NCBI GenBank assembly: GCA_940337035.1
Contig: CALNHX010003612.1
Coordinates: 81,720 to 145,719 of the forward strand
Reading direction: 5' to 3'
DNA length: 64,000 nucleotides
Source: Agriotes lineatus
Taxonomy: Eukaryota; Arthropoda; Insecta; Coleoptera; Elateridae
Shown here: positions 21,250 to 31,677 of the stretch, piece after piece
How positions within the stretch are numbered: the stretch's first letter is position 1
Layout of the letters: each line of letters starts with the position of its first letter
Notes under the pieces: model-generated
Databases searched by the model: none
What the model was told of the DNA's origin: nothing
What the model saw: the letters and a program-made list of their open reading frames with translations, nothing else
Position numbers and translations under genes: made by a program

Positions 21250-21562
21250 GAGGTCAAAAATAGATGCTACGCAATGGCCCACTGCACCACTAGAAGCCCT
21301 GGACAACTGTAACGCAGTAATGTTCCCCATGATTCACAAGCTACTCTCAATACTTGTGACGCTACCTGTGCCGACGGCGACATCAGAGTGTACTTTTTCC
21401 TCGTTGAGGAGGCTGAAAACATTCTTGAGAAACAGCATGGGACAGTCACGACTGACTGGATTGGCCTTGATGAGCGTTCATCGTGATGTCGAGATAAATC
21501 CAGAGATCGTTGTCATGCGCTTTATTTCTGATGATCATCCACGTCGGTTGCTTTTTAATTAA
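21250..21562 (+). pseudogene. hAT C-terminal dimerisation domain (P52rIPK/ZMYM type)
   Basis: The frame runs DATQWPTAPLEALDNCN, then FPMIHKLLSILVTLPVPTAT, SECTFSSLRRLKTFLRNSMG and SRLTGLALMSVHRDVEIN. The blocks 'P.I..LL.IL.TLPV.TA..E..FS.LRR.KT.LR..M' and 'RL..LAL..VHRD' define the hAT C-terminal dimerisation domain of this type. The frame from 21245 to the TAA at 21560-21562 is open, but only this domain is present. The start codon at 21200 lies in the upstream minisatellite and is not original. Confidence 0.85.
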
Positions 21563-21641
21563 ATTGGTATTTATGTAAAATTATAATATATCCTTATTTT
21601 AAAATAAAGTTGTTACTTATTGTCTCTGGTACAGAGCTAGA

Positions 21642-21654
21642 CCCCCCCCCCCCC
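21642..21654 (+). repeat. Poly-C run (13 C)
   Basis: A homopolymer of 13 C follows GGTACAGAGCTAGA. Its length is likely unreliable in short-read data. Confidence 0.7.
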
Positions 21655-21713
21655 AAGTGAATTCCTGGGTACAGCCTTGGTTTCATGTCCATTCTGCAAT
21701 GATAACTACTAGA

Positions 21714-21832
21714 GGTTCAGAGCCGGAGATCCTTGGATTCAATGCCAGAAATGTAAATCATGGGCACATATCGAATGTGCCGGTGTTCCTAGGACAAGAA
21801 AGCAATACATTTGTGACACTTGTAGTAATTAA
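21714..21832 (+). pseudogene. PHD-like zinc-finger tail of a pogo-type transposase
   Basis: In frame: GDPWIQCQKCKSWAHIECAG, then VPRTRKQYICDTCSN and a stop at 21832. The C..C..WAH..CAG....Y.C..C spacing is the treble-clef tail seen at the C-terminus of some pogo/Tigger-like transposases. A 3' untranslated stretch with AATAAACATT follows (about 21950). No core is attached. Confidence 0.6.
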
Positions 21833-21999
21833 GGACATTTTTGTATGTGTCTAGTTTATAAGATATTTTTTTAGAAAGAGTTGTTTCATTTCAAGTTTTA
21901 TTCTACTACCTTAGATTATAGATTTTCTTTATTATTTTTATAACATTTCTAATAAACATTAGTTCAAAGTAAATTATTATTATTTAAAATATTGGTTTG

Positions 22000-22035
22000 G
22001 GCAAAATGACATACCGATATGTCATTTTGCCAAGC
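22000..22035. repeat. 36 bp palindrome
   Basis: GGCAAAATGACAT at the left pairs with ATGTCATTTTGCC at the right, around a short CCGAT-like loop. It sits exactly between two zinc-finger tails of pogo-type genes (21714-21832 and 22036-22568). It may be the fusion point of two TE termini. Confidence 0.6.
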
Positions 22036-22568
22036 GGTTCAGGGTAAAAACTAGATCAACAGAATATAGCAGGGGAAGAACTACAAAATACTTTAGCTTT
22101 AGTTAATCCAGAAGACATCATACCGATACCCACTTTGAAGAAAAAAAAAAGGCAACTAGAGGCAAAAAAACCTGGAAAAGCAAAAAATAATTACGTCTAC
22201 GCCAAACAAAGAAGAATTAGAGAAGTCTTTGAATTCCTCAATAATAAAAAAGAGAGAAATAGTTGAGAGAAAAGTTCTAGCAAAAAACCAGGCTGCAATT
22301 CAACTCAGGATGGAGTTAGGCCAGGAAAAGAGCAGAGGAAGGTTTCAACTTTCTCCTCATCGGACTCGGAACCTAAATCTGATGTTTCACTCCAGGATGA
22401 TCCTGATGGTGAACATTATTCAGGCAAAATCCAACCAAATGAACACCCCAAGTGCCTGTTCTGTGACAAAGATTTTCAGATAATAGTCGAGGAAAAGTGT
22501 GGGTCATGTGTGCAATATGCCAATGCTGGGCACATGAAGAATGTGCGGGGGCAGAAAGAGATCCATAT
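22036..22568 (+). pseudogene. Pogo-like transposase C-terminal region with PHD-like finger, 5' part
   Basis: With frame changes it reads LVNPEDIIPIPTLKKKK, KPGKAKNNYVYAK, NKEELEKSLNSSIIKKRE, then SSDSEPKSDVSLQDDPDG, NEHPKCLFCDKDFSDNS, RGKVWVMCAICQCWAHEECA and GAERDPY. This is the usual C-terminal layout of one Tigger-like group: basic segment, acidic segment, then a C-x2-C/WAHEECAG zinc finger. The last zinc-finger residues (ICDFCKSV, stop) lie at 23128-23155, beyond a nested mariner. The DDE core is absent. Confidence 0.65.
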
Positions 22569-22569
22569 A

Positions 22570-23125
22570 CGTGGGAAAGTCATTAAGTAAGTCACAAACT
22601 GATGTGGGAAAGCTGAAAATAGCAGTGAGCTATTTCCCTATGTGTCATTAGGTGGCAGCCCTTTCCAGCTTTATGATACTCAAACGACAGTTGCCATGCG
22701 CGTGCGCAGGCAGTGTTAAAATGGTGACCCTTGCTCGAAGAGTGCACTGTGGAAGAGCAGCGTGATGTTGTGCGTTTTCTGGGTAAAAGGACTTACTGTA
22801 AAAGATATCTATAAGGAAATGTCTTCTGTTTACGGCGAAAAGTGTTTGTAGCGTAAAGCAGTGTACAACTGGGTCGAGAAATTATCTCAAGGACGCTCAA
22901 AAGTTGTTGGCGAACACTGACCTGTTCAACAAGAGGCACACATGTGGTTCAGACGGCAGCCCAAAGACTTTTATGCAGCAGGCATTGTGGCATTAATAAA
23001 GCGATGGGATAAGTGTATAAATGTTAGAGGAGACTTTGTTGAAAAATAAAACTTGTTTTTGACTAAGTATTTCTCGAAGTATTTTTATAATAGCCTTTTG
23101 TGACTTACTTAATGACTTTTCCTCG
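22570..23125 (+). mobile_element. Internally deleted mariner, 556 bp, TA-flanked
   Basis: The left end CGTGGGAAAGTCATTAAGTA and the inverted right end match over about 31 bp, including GTCATTAAGTAAGTCACAAA. TA lies on both sides (22568-22569, 23126-23127), and removing it rejoins DPY with ICDFC of the host zinc finger in frame. Inside, EEQRDVVRFL, VKDIYKEMSSVYGEKC, RKAVYNWVEKLSQGRSKV (N-terminal helix-turn-helix) is joined near 22925-22945 directly to WFRRQPKDFYAAGIVALIKR and WDKCINVRGDFVEK (C-terminal end). The entire DDE core is deleted. It resembles the SETMAR-type mariner group. It could only move with help from an intact relative. Confidence 0.92.
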
Positions 23126-23127
23126 TA

Positions 23128-23155
23128 TATGCGATTTTTGTAAATCAGTTTAACT
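23128..23155 (+). pseudogene. 3' end of the 22036-22568 zinc-finger tail
   Basis: ATATGCGATTTTTGTAAATC encodes ICDFCKS, then V and a stop. It completes the C..C pair of the zinc finger begun before the nested mariner. Confidence 0.7.
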
Positions 23156-23475
23156 AGCTATATTTAATTATTTTTTTATATTTCGACAAGTGAATTTCAG
23201 AATATTGTTTTATTTAGTTAGTTACCGTAAAATGGTGTTACTTTGGCCCACTGTTGGTAAAAAGATTAAATTTCCCGCATTTATTCTTGAAAAGTTTGGA
23301 ATATTACTGATCTTCCCAATAGGTAGCAGCATCATACGTGCTTTAACATGCCGTCGAAGGGAAATTCAATGTTTTGTGGTTTGCATCCTTGAATAAGTGA
23401 ATCACCCGTTTTGTGTCGAGTTTGTGACGGTACCAAACTTCTTATCTTGAGAGATTTTGGAAACTTATGAAAATT

Positions 23476-23761
23476 CGGGTAAGTGGTTTATTCTGGCTAT
23501 TAGTATCTTATAATGAATGTGTAAATAATTCAAAGCGTTGCATTGCTTCTATTTTGAATTATAAAATTTACAACCTAAAAAGTGCAAATTCTGTAGAGTC
23601 CTGGGGTTACTTTTGGGCCGGGCCTAAGTTACCCCAATGGGTTTTTTTGGTCTGGGCCAAAGTTACCCCAATTTCAATTGTTACCTTCTTTCATTACAAA
23701 GAAGTAATTTATTGATTAATTTTTATTACCAATGTACCATTATTTTGTTTTTCTTCTTCAG
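23476..23761 (+). other. Candidate 5' leader intron
   Basis: Donor GG|GTAAGTGG at about 23476 and acceptor TTTTTCTTCTTCAG ending at about 23761, 20 bases before the ATG at 23781. This is the same position as the leader intron predicted at 11142-11423. Confidence 0.45.
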
Positions 23762-23780
23762 ATTGTAAGAGCATAGAAAA

Positions 23781-25492
23781 ATGCCGCGAAATTATAAGCG
23801 AAAGGTGGGTAATCGCTGCTATGTTAACTATACCGACCAGAAACTTGAAGAATGCTACGATGCTATCAGATATGGAATGCCCCAGAGGCTTGCCAGTGAT
23901 ACGTACAATATTCGTCGTAGTACTCTGAAAAACAAGCTCAAAGGTGTTCACATGAACAAACCAGGCCGTAGTTCCGTATTTTCTAATGCAGAAGAACAGG
24001 CATTCGTAAGTCACATTGTGAAGCTTTCAGAATTTAGCTTCCCAATTAACGAACTTAAGTTAAGACATATTGTTTCTACATATCTTATTAAAAAGGGGAG
24101 AGTAGTTCGACAGTTCCGGGATAATCTGCCAGGCTATGAATGGACTAAAAAATTCATACAGCGTCATAGAGAACTGACTGCAAGATTTGCAACGAATATT
24201 AAGAGATCCAGAGCGTCGGTAACTGTTGAAGAAATTACTAAATATATTGACAATTTGGAAAAAGTTGTAGAAAATGTGCCACCTAGCAATTTGTGGAACT
24301 ATGACGAGACCAATCTGGCCGACGATCCTGGAAGCAATCGAGTTTTGTGTAAGAGAGGTAGCAAATATCCAGAGCGGATCTGCAATTTCAGCAAGTCTTC
24401 AACCAGTGTGATGTTTTGTGGTAATGCCGTAGGTGACCTACTCCCTCCTTATATATACAAAGCAGAGTATTTGTGGTCTACATGGTTCGAATCTGGACCA
24501 AAAGGTTGCAGCAACAGAACTAAACATGGTTAGCTTGACTCAGCCACTTTTGAAGACTGGTTTGAATGTCACAAGCAAATGGACAGAAAAGTCGTAATGG
24601 GGGACAATCTATCTTCACATATTAACCCTCGTGTTATTCAATTATGCCAAGATAACAACATTGAATTTGTCTGCCTCCCTCCAAATACCACCCACCTTAC
24701 ACAGCCACTTGATGTAGAATTTTTTGGTTCGATGAAAAAAGCATGGAGGAGAATTTTGTCAGAGTGGAAAGAGACCGAAAATGGTAAAAAACACGCGGTT
24801 TTGAGAAGCAAGATTTTGCGCCTCTTTTAAAAGAGCTAGTAGGTGTTTTGAATACGACTAATCTAGTTTCTGGATGCAGAAAGTGTGAAATTGATCCTAT
24901 TAACAAAAATGAAATTTTGAACCGTATTCCTTCTCAAGACCTTGTTGATAAAAGAGAAGTTGGTGAAATTTTCTTAAACCATCTATTACAGAAACGTGGA
25001 GAAACTAAGACTCAAAGACCAAGAAGATCTAAAATGAATGTTACTCCAGGCAAAACTATTTGTCCCGACGATCTAATAAGACCAGTGGAAAATGTGCAGC
25101 TGCAAGAGATTAATAAGGTTCAACCGACACCTTCTAAAAAACGTGGAAGACCCAAAAAAGATGATTACTCAGATGATGAAGATGAGGATTATGCTTATAG
25201 TCTTGCGTCATCGGGTAATAGTGATCTATCTATAAGTGACCCTGCAATGTCGGTAGAGGAATCACAAGAAGATTCTTCAAGAAATTACTGTACAATGTTG
25301 GTTGAAGAATCACCACGATTTTCCGAAGACTCTTTTGAATGTGGCCAATTTATTACGGTTATTTATAATCAACAGGAATATCCTGGGGTAATTGTTTCAA
25401 AAAAGGCAGATAGAATTGTAGTAGATTGCATGGAGAAAGGAAGAAAGTTCTTAAACTGGCCAGCAAAACAAGACCGTTTGCTGTATAAGTGA
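23781..25492 (+). pseudogene. Pogo/Tigger-like transposase with C-terminal small domain, broken
   Basis: The ATG at 23781 (MPRNYKRKVG) is a typical start. Helix-turn-helix: DAIRYGMPQRLASDTYNIRR. Second domain: LPGYEWTKKFIQRHRELT. DDE core: NYDETNLADD (first Asp, about 24303), MGDNLSSHINP (second Asp, about 24602) and HLTQPLDVEFFGSMKKAW (third Asp). Lesions: TAG at about 24531 where the family has Trp (SGWFDS), a short deletion between EDWF and DRKVVMGD, and a one-base shift near 24805. The later frame (24814-25492) gives KRGRPKKDD with an AT-hook-like RGRPKK, an acidic region, and a terminal domain (GQFITVIYNQQEYPGVIVSK). Inactive as it stands. Confidence 0.88.
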
Positions 25493-25735
25493 AATGAAAT
25501 AAAAAGAAAAGTTAATCCTCCCAGGCAAATCTCAAAAATATTTTTTTTTAGTACCAGAACTCAGCAATTTTGTATGATTAATTTACATTTTTTGTATTAC
25601 CTATTAATGTTTCTTTTCGTGTTTTATTTTATTTTTCCAGGTAGGTAGTTACTCGCAAAATGTTATTTTGTACCAAAACAATGTATTTTTGCAAATAAAA
25701 AATTTTCTTTCAAACTATTTGCAATCTTCTATCAC

Positions 25736-26347
25736 TTGGTGGTTCTTGATATGTTCTCAGATGCTATAGGATCTCGAGCCACAAATCCCGGTAATGAGGG
25801 AGATGAACGATTCTACACTCACCTGAAAAGTGCTTGTCGGGACCTTGTGGGAATTATCCCAATAGGGGAGGACCAACGCAATAAGATAGCAGAAGAAGCT
25901 GTACTAAACATGACGGCGGCTCAAATTGAAGCAGTGATAGGGATCGCTCAGTCTGAGGCAGAATTGACTGATGATCAAATGCATCAGGTGATACTAATCT
26001 GCTCACTTGCTATCCGTCATGGCAACCCTAGGGGAGAGTTTGAGTCATTCCTCGTGACTTTCTTCCTTGCAGTATCACGAGCCGGGACGATCAGTGATGA
26101 AACCTTAGAGAGAAGACTAGATTCTGTTGCCTCTTTCAATAGGAGAGGAACAATATTTCTGAGAACTATAACACCTGCGATCATTGCTCAAGTGTGGAAA
26201 GGAGTAGACTGCTGTCTACAGACAGGACGAGTAACAATTGAACTCCTTTTCAAGAACTTACACACCCTCGCAGCCAGGACTAATAATAAGGCTATTGCTC
26301 CCTCCCATCATTTGGAGCCGATAGAAATCTCACCACTATACAAATGA
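25736..26347 (+). pseudogene. Probable endogenous viral element: negative-strand RNA virus nucleoprotein-like, N-terminal part
   Basis: A 204-codon open frame (first ATG at 25751, MFSDAIGSRATNPG) unrelated to the surrounding transposase. It is mostly helical by composition, with blocks such as RLDSVASFNRRGTIF and TPAIIAQVWKGVDCC, and it has higher GC than the flanks. From memory these resemble nucleoproteins of arthropod negative-strand RNA viruses (Chuviridae or Mononegavirales relatives). I cannot name the family with confidence. The frame is lost near 26340 by a one-base shift and the protein continues in another frame in the next entry. Alternatives are a retroelement gag or an unknown host gene. 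It ends in a LINE 3' end, so reverse transcription by LINE machinery is the likely origin. Confidence 0.5.
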
Positions 26348-26746
26348 TCTGCCAAAGCCTGACCAAAATGATCACTTCCCCTGGAACGGTCTTGCTATTA
26401 TGAATGATGATGTCAAGAATGAGTTGATTCAATTCTCACGTCTCCTGGTCCTATATCAGAAAGATCCCTATATTGGGTTTATAACCTCTGGACACTCCAA
26501 ATCCTTCCCTAATCTATCCTATCTCTGCATCCAGCTGCAACTTAAAGCCGGAGGTCAAAACTCCCTTCGAAACTATCAAGGATTCGGGTCTTCTAAGAAC
26601 TGCCAGGGGGTCCAGACAGCTTACTTTGATGCCATCATTGAGAAGTTCGTGGCTGATGCCACAGCAAGCTTGGGAACTTATGAGCAGCTCAAAACTGCTA
26701 ATAGTAATATTATTGATGTTGCACTTCGTACGGCCAAATATTACGG
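26348..26746 (+). pseudogene. Same viral-like gene, C-terminal part
   Basis: Readable in the second frame from about 26340. It contains LIQFSRLLVLYQKDPYIGF, GFGSSKNCQGVQTAYFDAII, and ALRTAKYYGQEF near 26722-26757. Then the sequence switches to a LINE C-terminus in another frame (GYIGPKLYN). A frame change at its 5' border makes the gene non-functional. The join to the LINE is abrupt and leaves no spacer, as expected from a template switch. The 3' end of the viral gene is therefore missing. Confidence 0.5.
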
Positions 26747-27238
26747 CCAGGAATTCCTATCTGGGGTATATTGGTCCTAAACTTTACAACTGTGTGCCGA
26801 TGGAATTAAAAAGAATTAATAATTATAACCTGTTTTCCAAAAAACTCACTGCCTACATTTTGGAAAACTACACTCAATTCAAAAGTGCATTAGTAATTAT
26901 CAACTAATTTCATTGTATAACTCCTTCTCTTCCATATCTTGCCGAGGTTGTGCATGAAGCCCGCAAATAAATTATTGTTTAATTTTGATTAACTACTTAT
27001 TGTTTTATTTTTTTAATGCTTTACCATTTTATTTTGTTTAATGATTTATTTTGTATTTTATGTTATCTAATTATCCGCTGATGCTATGCGAGCGCATTTA
27101 TAAACACAGTTAAATGGTTTTCCATTAAGACGCACAAAACAATCCCTCGAGGGATTAGGTGCTATATGTTTAATTTATAAATGTACATATTATTATTTGT
27201 ATTCTGATATCAATAAATTTATTATTATTATTATTATT
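26747..27238 (+). mobile_element. CR1/Jockey-like LINE 3' end with (TTA)n tail
   Basis: Reads LGYIGPKLYNCVPMELKRIN, then NLFSKKLTAYILENYTQ to a stop near 26905. This is the usual end of CR1/Jockey-group reverse transcriptase proteins ('GP.LYN.LP..LK....F...LK..L'). A 330 bp 3' untranslated region follows and ends in AATAAATTTATTATTATTAT. Only the last 50 or so codons are present. ACTTGTGG just after the tail (27239-27246) resembles ACTTGGTGG just before the viral-like segment (25734-25742), a possible target duplication that would join both as one insertion. Confidence 0.75.
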
Positions 27239-27542
27239 ACTTGTGGATAATTCTCTTGAGACTACTTTAGCCCAGGAGTAAATGTAGGTCTGTTATAAGA
27301 GAAATTAGAATACTGGGCCAAAGTTTCCCCAACCGCTGGGCAACTTTCACCCAAATCAAAAATGCAAAAAAAGTTTTTTGGAATTAACTTAAGTACTTAC
27401 AAATTTTCCAAGTAGTTTTCAAAGACCCATAAGTCCTTTATACATGTTCAAAAACTTAAAAACTCAATACAAACGCTCCATAACATTTAATTTGCCGTTA
27501 CACCCTGGCAAAAGTGGGCTAAAGTAACACCATTTTACGGTA

Positions 27543-28240
27543 TTTATTTTTATATGGTTTGTTCATTTATTGTTGTATCTACTTGTATCTAGATACCTTT
27601 ATTTAAGGACATCATTATTTTTTCAAAATCTGATGAATACATTTTTATTTTCCCATTTTTGTTTATAAAACCCACATTTCTACCTAGTATTGACATTAGT
27701 CCTATCCCACATTACAGTATACTGGTATTCCACATTACCAATCCATTTTTTGATTTCAGTAAAAGTCACATTTTGTACATTTGTTTTTTTAACTTAGCTG
27801 CTTCATTTAATTAGTCTAAACTTTTGCCCTCAAGTGAACAACCCCTTAGCCTATCCATGGCCAAAAATGTAGAAATAAGTATTAACGTTTTAAATTTTTT
27901 TTTTGCAATTAAAACAAAACAATTGGCTACTTTACTCTAAAGATAAAGATATTTACTGCACGTGTATTCAACATTAGAGTCCTAACTTCAGGTCTCAGAA
28001 AATTTAAAACCATGTGAATTACCCTACAAAAACTTTGTTTGTTTTGGTTTATTTTAAGGGATTCTCACTGTAATCGATCAAGGTAAGTTATTGTTGTAAT
28101 AATGCTTTATGTATCTTAGTTTGTTTTAATTGTTATATCTGTAATTTGCAAATAATATTTTTTTCAAATTGAGGTTAAGATTGGCAGGTGTCACCTTCTC
28201 GAAAAGTGTCATTGTTTAGTAATAATTTTTTCTTCGCAGA
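27543..28240. other. Leader region of the next pogo gene; no coding
   Basis: AT-rich and without frames. A donor-like CAAG|GTAAGTTATT at 28082 and acceptor TTTTTTCTTCGCAG at about 28240 suggest a leader intron directly before the transposase coding region. The terminal repeat of that element was not identified. Confidence 0.4.
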
Positions 28241-28246
28241 AGCCCC

Positions 28247-29421
28247 GCTCAAAGAAAAGCCATGAAGTTCACAGAAAATATAAAAGCTATAGTGAAGAAT
28301 CTATGAATAACGCAATAAGTGACGTAAAAAATGGAACAAGTATCAAGAGAGCTGCCGAATTATATGGCATAAACCGTTCAACGTTAATTAACCACTTGAA
28401 AAATTATAAATGCAAAGCAGTTGGTCGCCCCAGAGTGCTTACTCTACAAGAAGAAAAATTGTTGTTGAATTCATTGATAAAATTAGCCGAATTGGGTTTC
28501 GGCCTGGATCGTTTTCAATTACGTATTTGTGTACATGACTATCCAAAACGCATGGATCGCCGAAATCCATTTGAAAATTTAATAAGTATTGGCTGGATTA
28601 AATCATTTCAAAATCGTTGGAAACAGGAAATGAGTAATAGAATTGCCCAAAATATCCCTAAAAATAGGACAGAGGTGTGTTCTTTAGAAGTACTGAATGA
28701 GTTTTCTGAAAAATACAATTGAAAGACTGGATTTGTCAAATAAACCCCAAAATATTTTTAATTGTGACGAATCCGACTTTCATACTGAACCTGGAATTCA
28801 GAAAATTCTATGCCGCCAAGGCTCACATAATACACATAAAATTGTAGGTAGCGTAACAAAGGCCACTTACACAGTACTAGTATGTTGTAGTGCTATAGGC
28901 AAGTACCTGCCCTTATTTGTAAATTATACAAGCCAGCACCTTTATACAACATGGTGCCAAAATGGACCAGAGAATGCTGTGTATAACTGTTCTCCATCTG
29001 CATGGATGGAGGCACCACAGTTTGCAGATTGGTTTGAAAATGTTTTTGTTAAATCTACTGCTGTTTTAGACGGACCAAGACTACTAATATTTGATGGTCA
29101 CAATTCCCACATAACACTGCCACTTATTGACATGTCTATCAAGCATAATATTGAACTGTTGTGTTTGCCCTCTCATACGTTGCACGTTTTACAGTCACTG
29201 GATGTTGGGGTTTTCAAACCGATGAAGACAGCATGGCGTAATATTTTAAAGAGTATCTATCAAGAAAGTTGATTCAAAAATGTAGACAAGGTTTTATTTC
29301 CTAGTCTTTTAAAACAACTTCAAGAAATGGGATGTTTATCAAGAAGTAATGCGATAGGTGGTTTTGAAGGGTCTGGAATTTATCCCCTAAGTAAAAACAA
29401 AATATTACAAAAATCCATCTC
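28247..29421 (+). pseudogene. Pogo/Tigger-like transposase, 5' part (split by 29426-31867)
   Basis: From the acceptor near 28240 the frame reads RSKKSHEVHRKYKSYSEESM, then the helix-turn-helix (KNGTSIKRAAELYGINRSTL) and second domain (SIGWIKSFQNRWKQEMSNRI). A one-base shift near 28715 leads to the DDE core: IFNCDESDFHTEP (first Asp), LLIFDGHNSHITL (second Asp) and HVLQSLDVGVFKPMKTAW (third Asp). All three Asp are present. A TGA after YQES (about 29270) is followed in frame by FKNVDKVLFPSLLKQLQ and GIYPLSKNKILQKSIS, where the nested element begins. The initiating exon is uncertain; the first Met is at 28303 but the conserved text starts upstream of it. Confidence 0.85.
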
Positions 29422-29739
29422 ATATGAAGAGTACACTGCAAAAAGGGGGAATGTCACAGAAAATATAAAATAGAGCTATCCATGCCATCTGGTAGAGAAT
29501 TATGGGTACTATTACCCTGATAACAGTTCACAGCAAAAAAGTAGATATGTCACGTCTTTAGAAGGCATTGAAAATTTCTGTACACGGTAAAAAGGAGGAG
29601 TGTCCACTGGCTCCTATGCAAAAAGGAGGTATGTCCAACTTTTAATTTGGATAGGTCGGTTTTTATTGTTCAGTGCAATGCATGGTTTGTTTGTATGTGA
29701 TGAATTTTGTATCTGCTGTGAAATTCATTAGAATTAAAG

Positions 29740-29796
29740 GTAGGTAATTACTTTCTTATTATGTGCTTACTTTAGTTAAGTGTGTTGTTCTGTCAG
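29740..29796 (+). other. Candidate 57 bp leader intron
   Basis: AAAG|GTAGGTAATT donor and TTGTTCTGTCAG acceptor, immediately before the ATG at 29798. Confidence 0.5.
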
Positions 29797-29797
29797 A

Positions 29798-31677
29798 ATG
29801 TCACGTAACCGAGAAACTACTACAAAAAAGAGAAAATCCTTCGGGAGGATGACTGATGTAGCCAAAAAGTTGAGGTTAAGTAGCCATGAGGCCGGCGAGG
29901 ATTGCAAATGCCTACGCCTAAAATGTTTTATAAACACTTCTGAGACGGAAAGACAGTTTCTGATAAAGCAATTCAATGAGATTGATGGTCATACTGCACA
30001 GAATGCTTACCTGTGCAGTTTAATAAATACACATATTATTCAACGAAGACGCCCACGTGGTAATGAAGCCGATGCAAAATTTCACGAGCGAAGTTTTGCT
30101 TATCATATTAAGATCAAACGTGAATCAGGCATAGTAGCAGTCCCGGTATGTGCTAATGGCTTTAGGGCTATCTATGGTATTTCTAAAAAAAAGTTAGAAT
30201 ATCTCCAAAGGTCTCTGAAGGATACCGGACATGCTCCCAAAGACAAAAGGGGCCTTCATCACAATAGGCCCAACAGACTTCCTGAAGAAACCGTTACTAA
30301 GGTAAAGCAACATATTGCCAGTTTTAAAGGTCGTACAAGTCATTATAGCTATGAAAAGACAAAAAAGATTTACTTGCCAGAGGAACTGAATGTACAAAAG
30401 ATGCACAACTTATACCAGGAAAAATATTCAGAAAACCCCATATCATACGAAAGATATCGACAGATATTTGTGAATAACTTTAACATCTCATTTGGGTATC
30501 CCAGAAGTGACACGTGCAGCACGTGCGACGAATTTTTGGCAAAAATAAAAGCACTAGAAAAAGAAAACCCACGAAACGAAAAAATAGAAAGTGAGAAAAA
30601 AAGATTAAGTATTGAGAACGAAGTCCACAAGAAGAAAGCAGAAACATTCTATGAAAGGAAAAGGCAGTCGCGAAGAAAAGCTCGTACTTCAAACTCCTTT
30701 GAAGCAGTTACCCTGGATTATCAACATAACTTACCTATACCAAACATATCCACAAACGACGCGTATTATAAACGTCAATTATCGTTGTACAACTTCAATA
30801 TTCACACTCTCTCTACTGGAGCTTCTGTTTTCTATGCGTACCCTCACACAATTGCACGAAAGGGAGCAGACGAAGTAATATCGATGCTTCATCACTTCAT
30901 TACAACGATTTTAAATCCTGCAGTTCGTCATTTGCAGATCTTTTGCGATTCTTGCCCTGGTCAAAATAAGAACTATACAATGTTTAGATATCTACATTAT
31001 ATTGTTCATCAAATTAACCGATTAGATTTCATTCAACTAACATTTCCGATACGAGGGCATTCGTATATGGAATGTGATAAGAATATGGGTTTGATTAATA
31101 AAAAGGCAAAAGCAGAAGTCCCATGAGATTGGTATGAGGTATTTAAGAACGCTAGAACAAAACCATCACCGTTTCAGCTTATAGAAGTGGAACAAGAATT
31201 AATTAGAGGCTGGACAACGTTTTTGACAAAATATTACAAGAAGAAATGTCCAATAGCCATTCGAGAAGTAAAGGAAGTTCATGCTTCAAAGGACCACCCA
31301 CAATTTCTTATTCACAGAAATTCCTATAATGGTTTTTTTGAAACGTCTGTAGTGATACTACCCAACATCAGGGCTTTAATTCAGAAAGAGCATGCCATAT
31401 TAAAACATGGCGAATTTATGTTTCCCCACAAAGCATACAATGGTAAGTTAATCTCGTATCCCTTAGGAGATTCTTTTCCAAAAATCTCTCATTTTCAGAC
31501 CTGATTCCAGTGCCGCTCTTAAAATACAACAATTTACAAGAGCTAAAAAGATTTTGTGGGCCAGAAGCAATCGAGTATTTCAACAATCTTCCACGTGGCC
31601 ATAACCAAGAAGATAGTGATGATGAATGGACAAGCCCCCTTCTTGCGGAGAAAAATGCACGCAAGAAAATAGTTTAA
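29798..31677 (+). CDS. Transposase-like RNase H-fold protein (DUF7869-like), one in-frame stop, one intron
   Basis: The ATG at 29798 (MSRNRETTTKKRKS) precedes an N-terminal region rich in basic residues, KCFINTSETERQFLIKQFNE, and a Cys pair (SDTCSTCDEFLAKI). A coiled coil follows (KALEKENPRNEKIESEKKRL). The presumed catalytic part has VTLDYQHNLPIPN, LQIFCDSCPGQNKNYTMF and FPIRGHSYMECDKNMGLI, which I recall from insect proteins annotated only as DUF7869. Asp in LDYQ and FCDSC and an acidic residue near MECD are plausible catalytic positions. The stop at about 31124 (AEVP*DWYEV) is the only clear lesion. GTAAGT at 31443 and TTTTCAG ending at 31498 bound a 56 bp intron; splicing joins KAYN to DLIPVPLLKYN in frame and reaches the TAA at 31675. 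Confidence 0.75.
31443..31498 (+). other. 56 bp intron within the 29798-31677 gene
   Basis: Perfect GTAAGT donor and ATTTTCAG acceptor. Removing it keeps the frame and replaces a diverging 3' end (KISHFQT stop) with 58 residues ending EEKNARKKIV-like (SPLLAEKNARKKIV). Unspliced reading stops at about 31502. Confidence 0.7.

Larger units (their letters stand above)
23225..27540 (+). mobile_element. Pogo-like transposon carrying a viral/LINE insertion
   Basis: The ends CCGTAAAATGGTGTTACTTT (left) and its inverse at 27513-27540 extend to about 27 bp with one or two mismatches. TA flanks both (23223-23224 and 27541-27542). Subterminal motifs of type GGGCCAAAGTTACCCCAA occur at 23617-23680 on the left and 27316-27336 on the right. 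Inside are a broken pogo transposase (23781-25492), then a foreign block at about 25734-27246 that explains the unusual 4.3 kb length. Confidence 0.92.

Noticed and set aside
20843..21330. Minus-strand proteins with repeated FGHNAQ-type text
   Set aside because: They are translations of the minisatellite and of the antisense hAT domain.
21200..21562. Complete small protein starting at 21200
   Set aside because: The first 15-20 codons lie in the minisatellite; only the hAT dimerisation block is conserved.
25734..27246. Perfect target duplication around the viral/LINE block
   Set aside because: ACTTGGTGG and ACTTGTGG differ by one base and are short, so I treat it as suggestive only.
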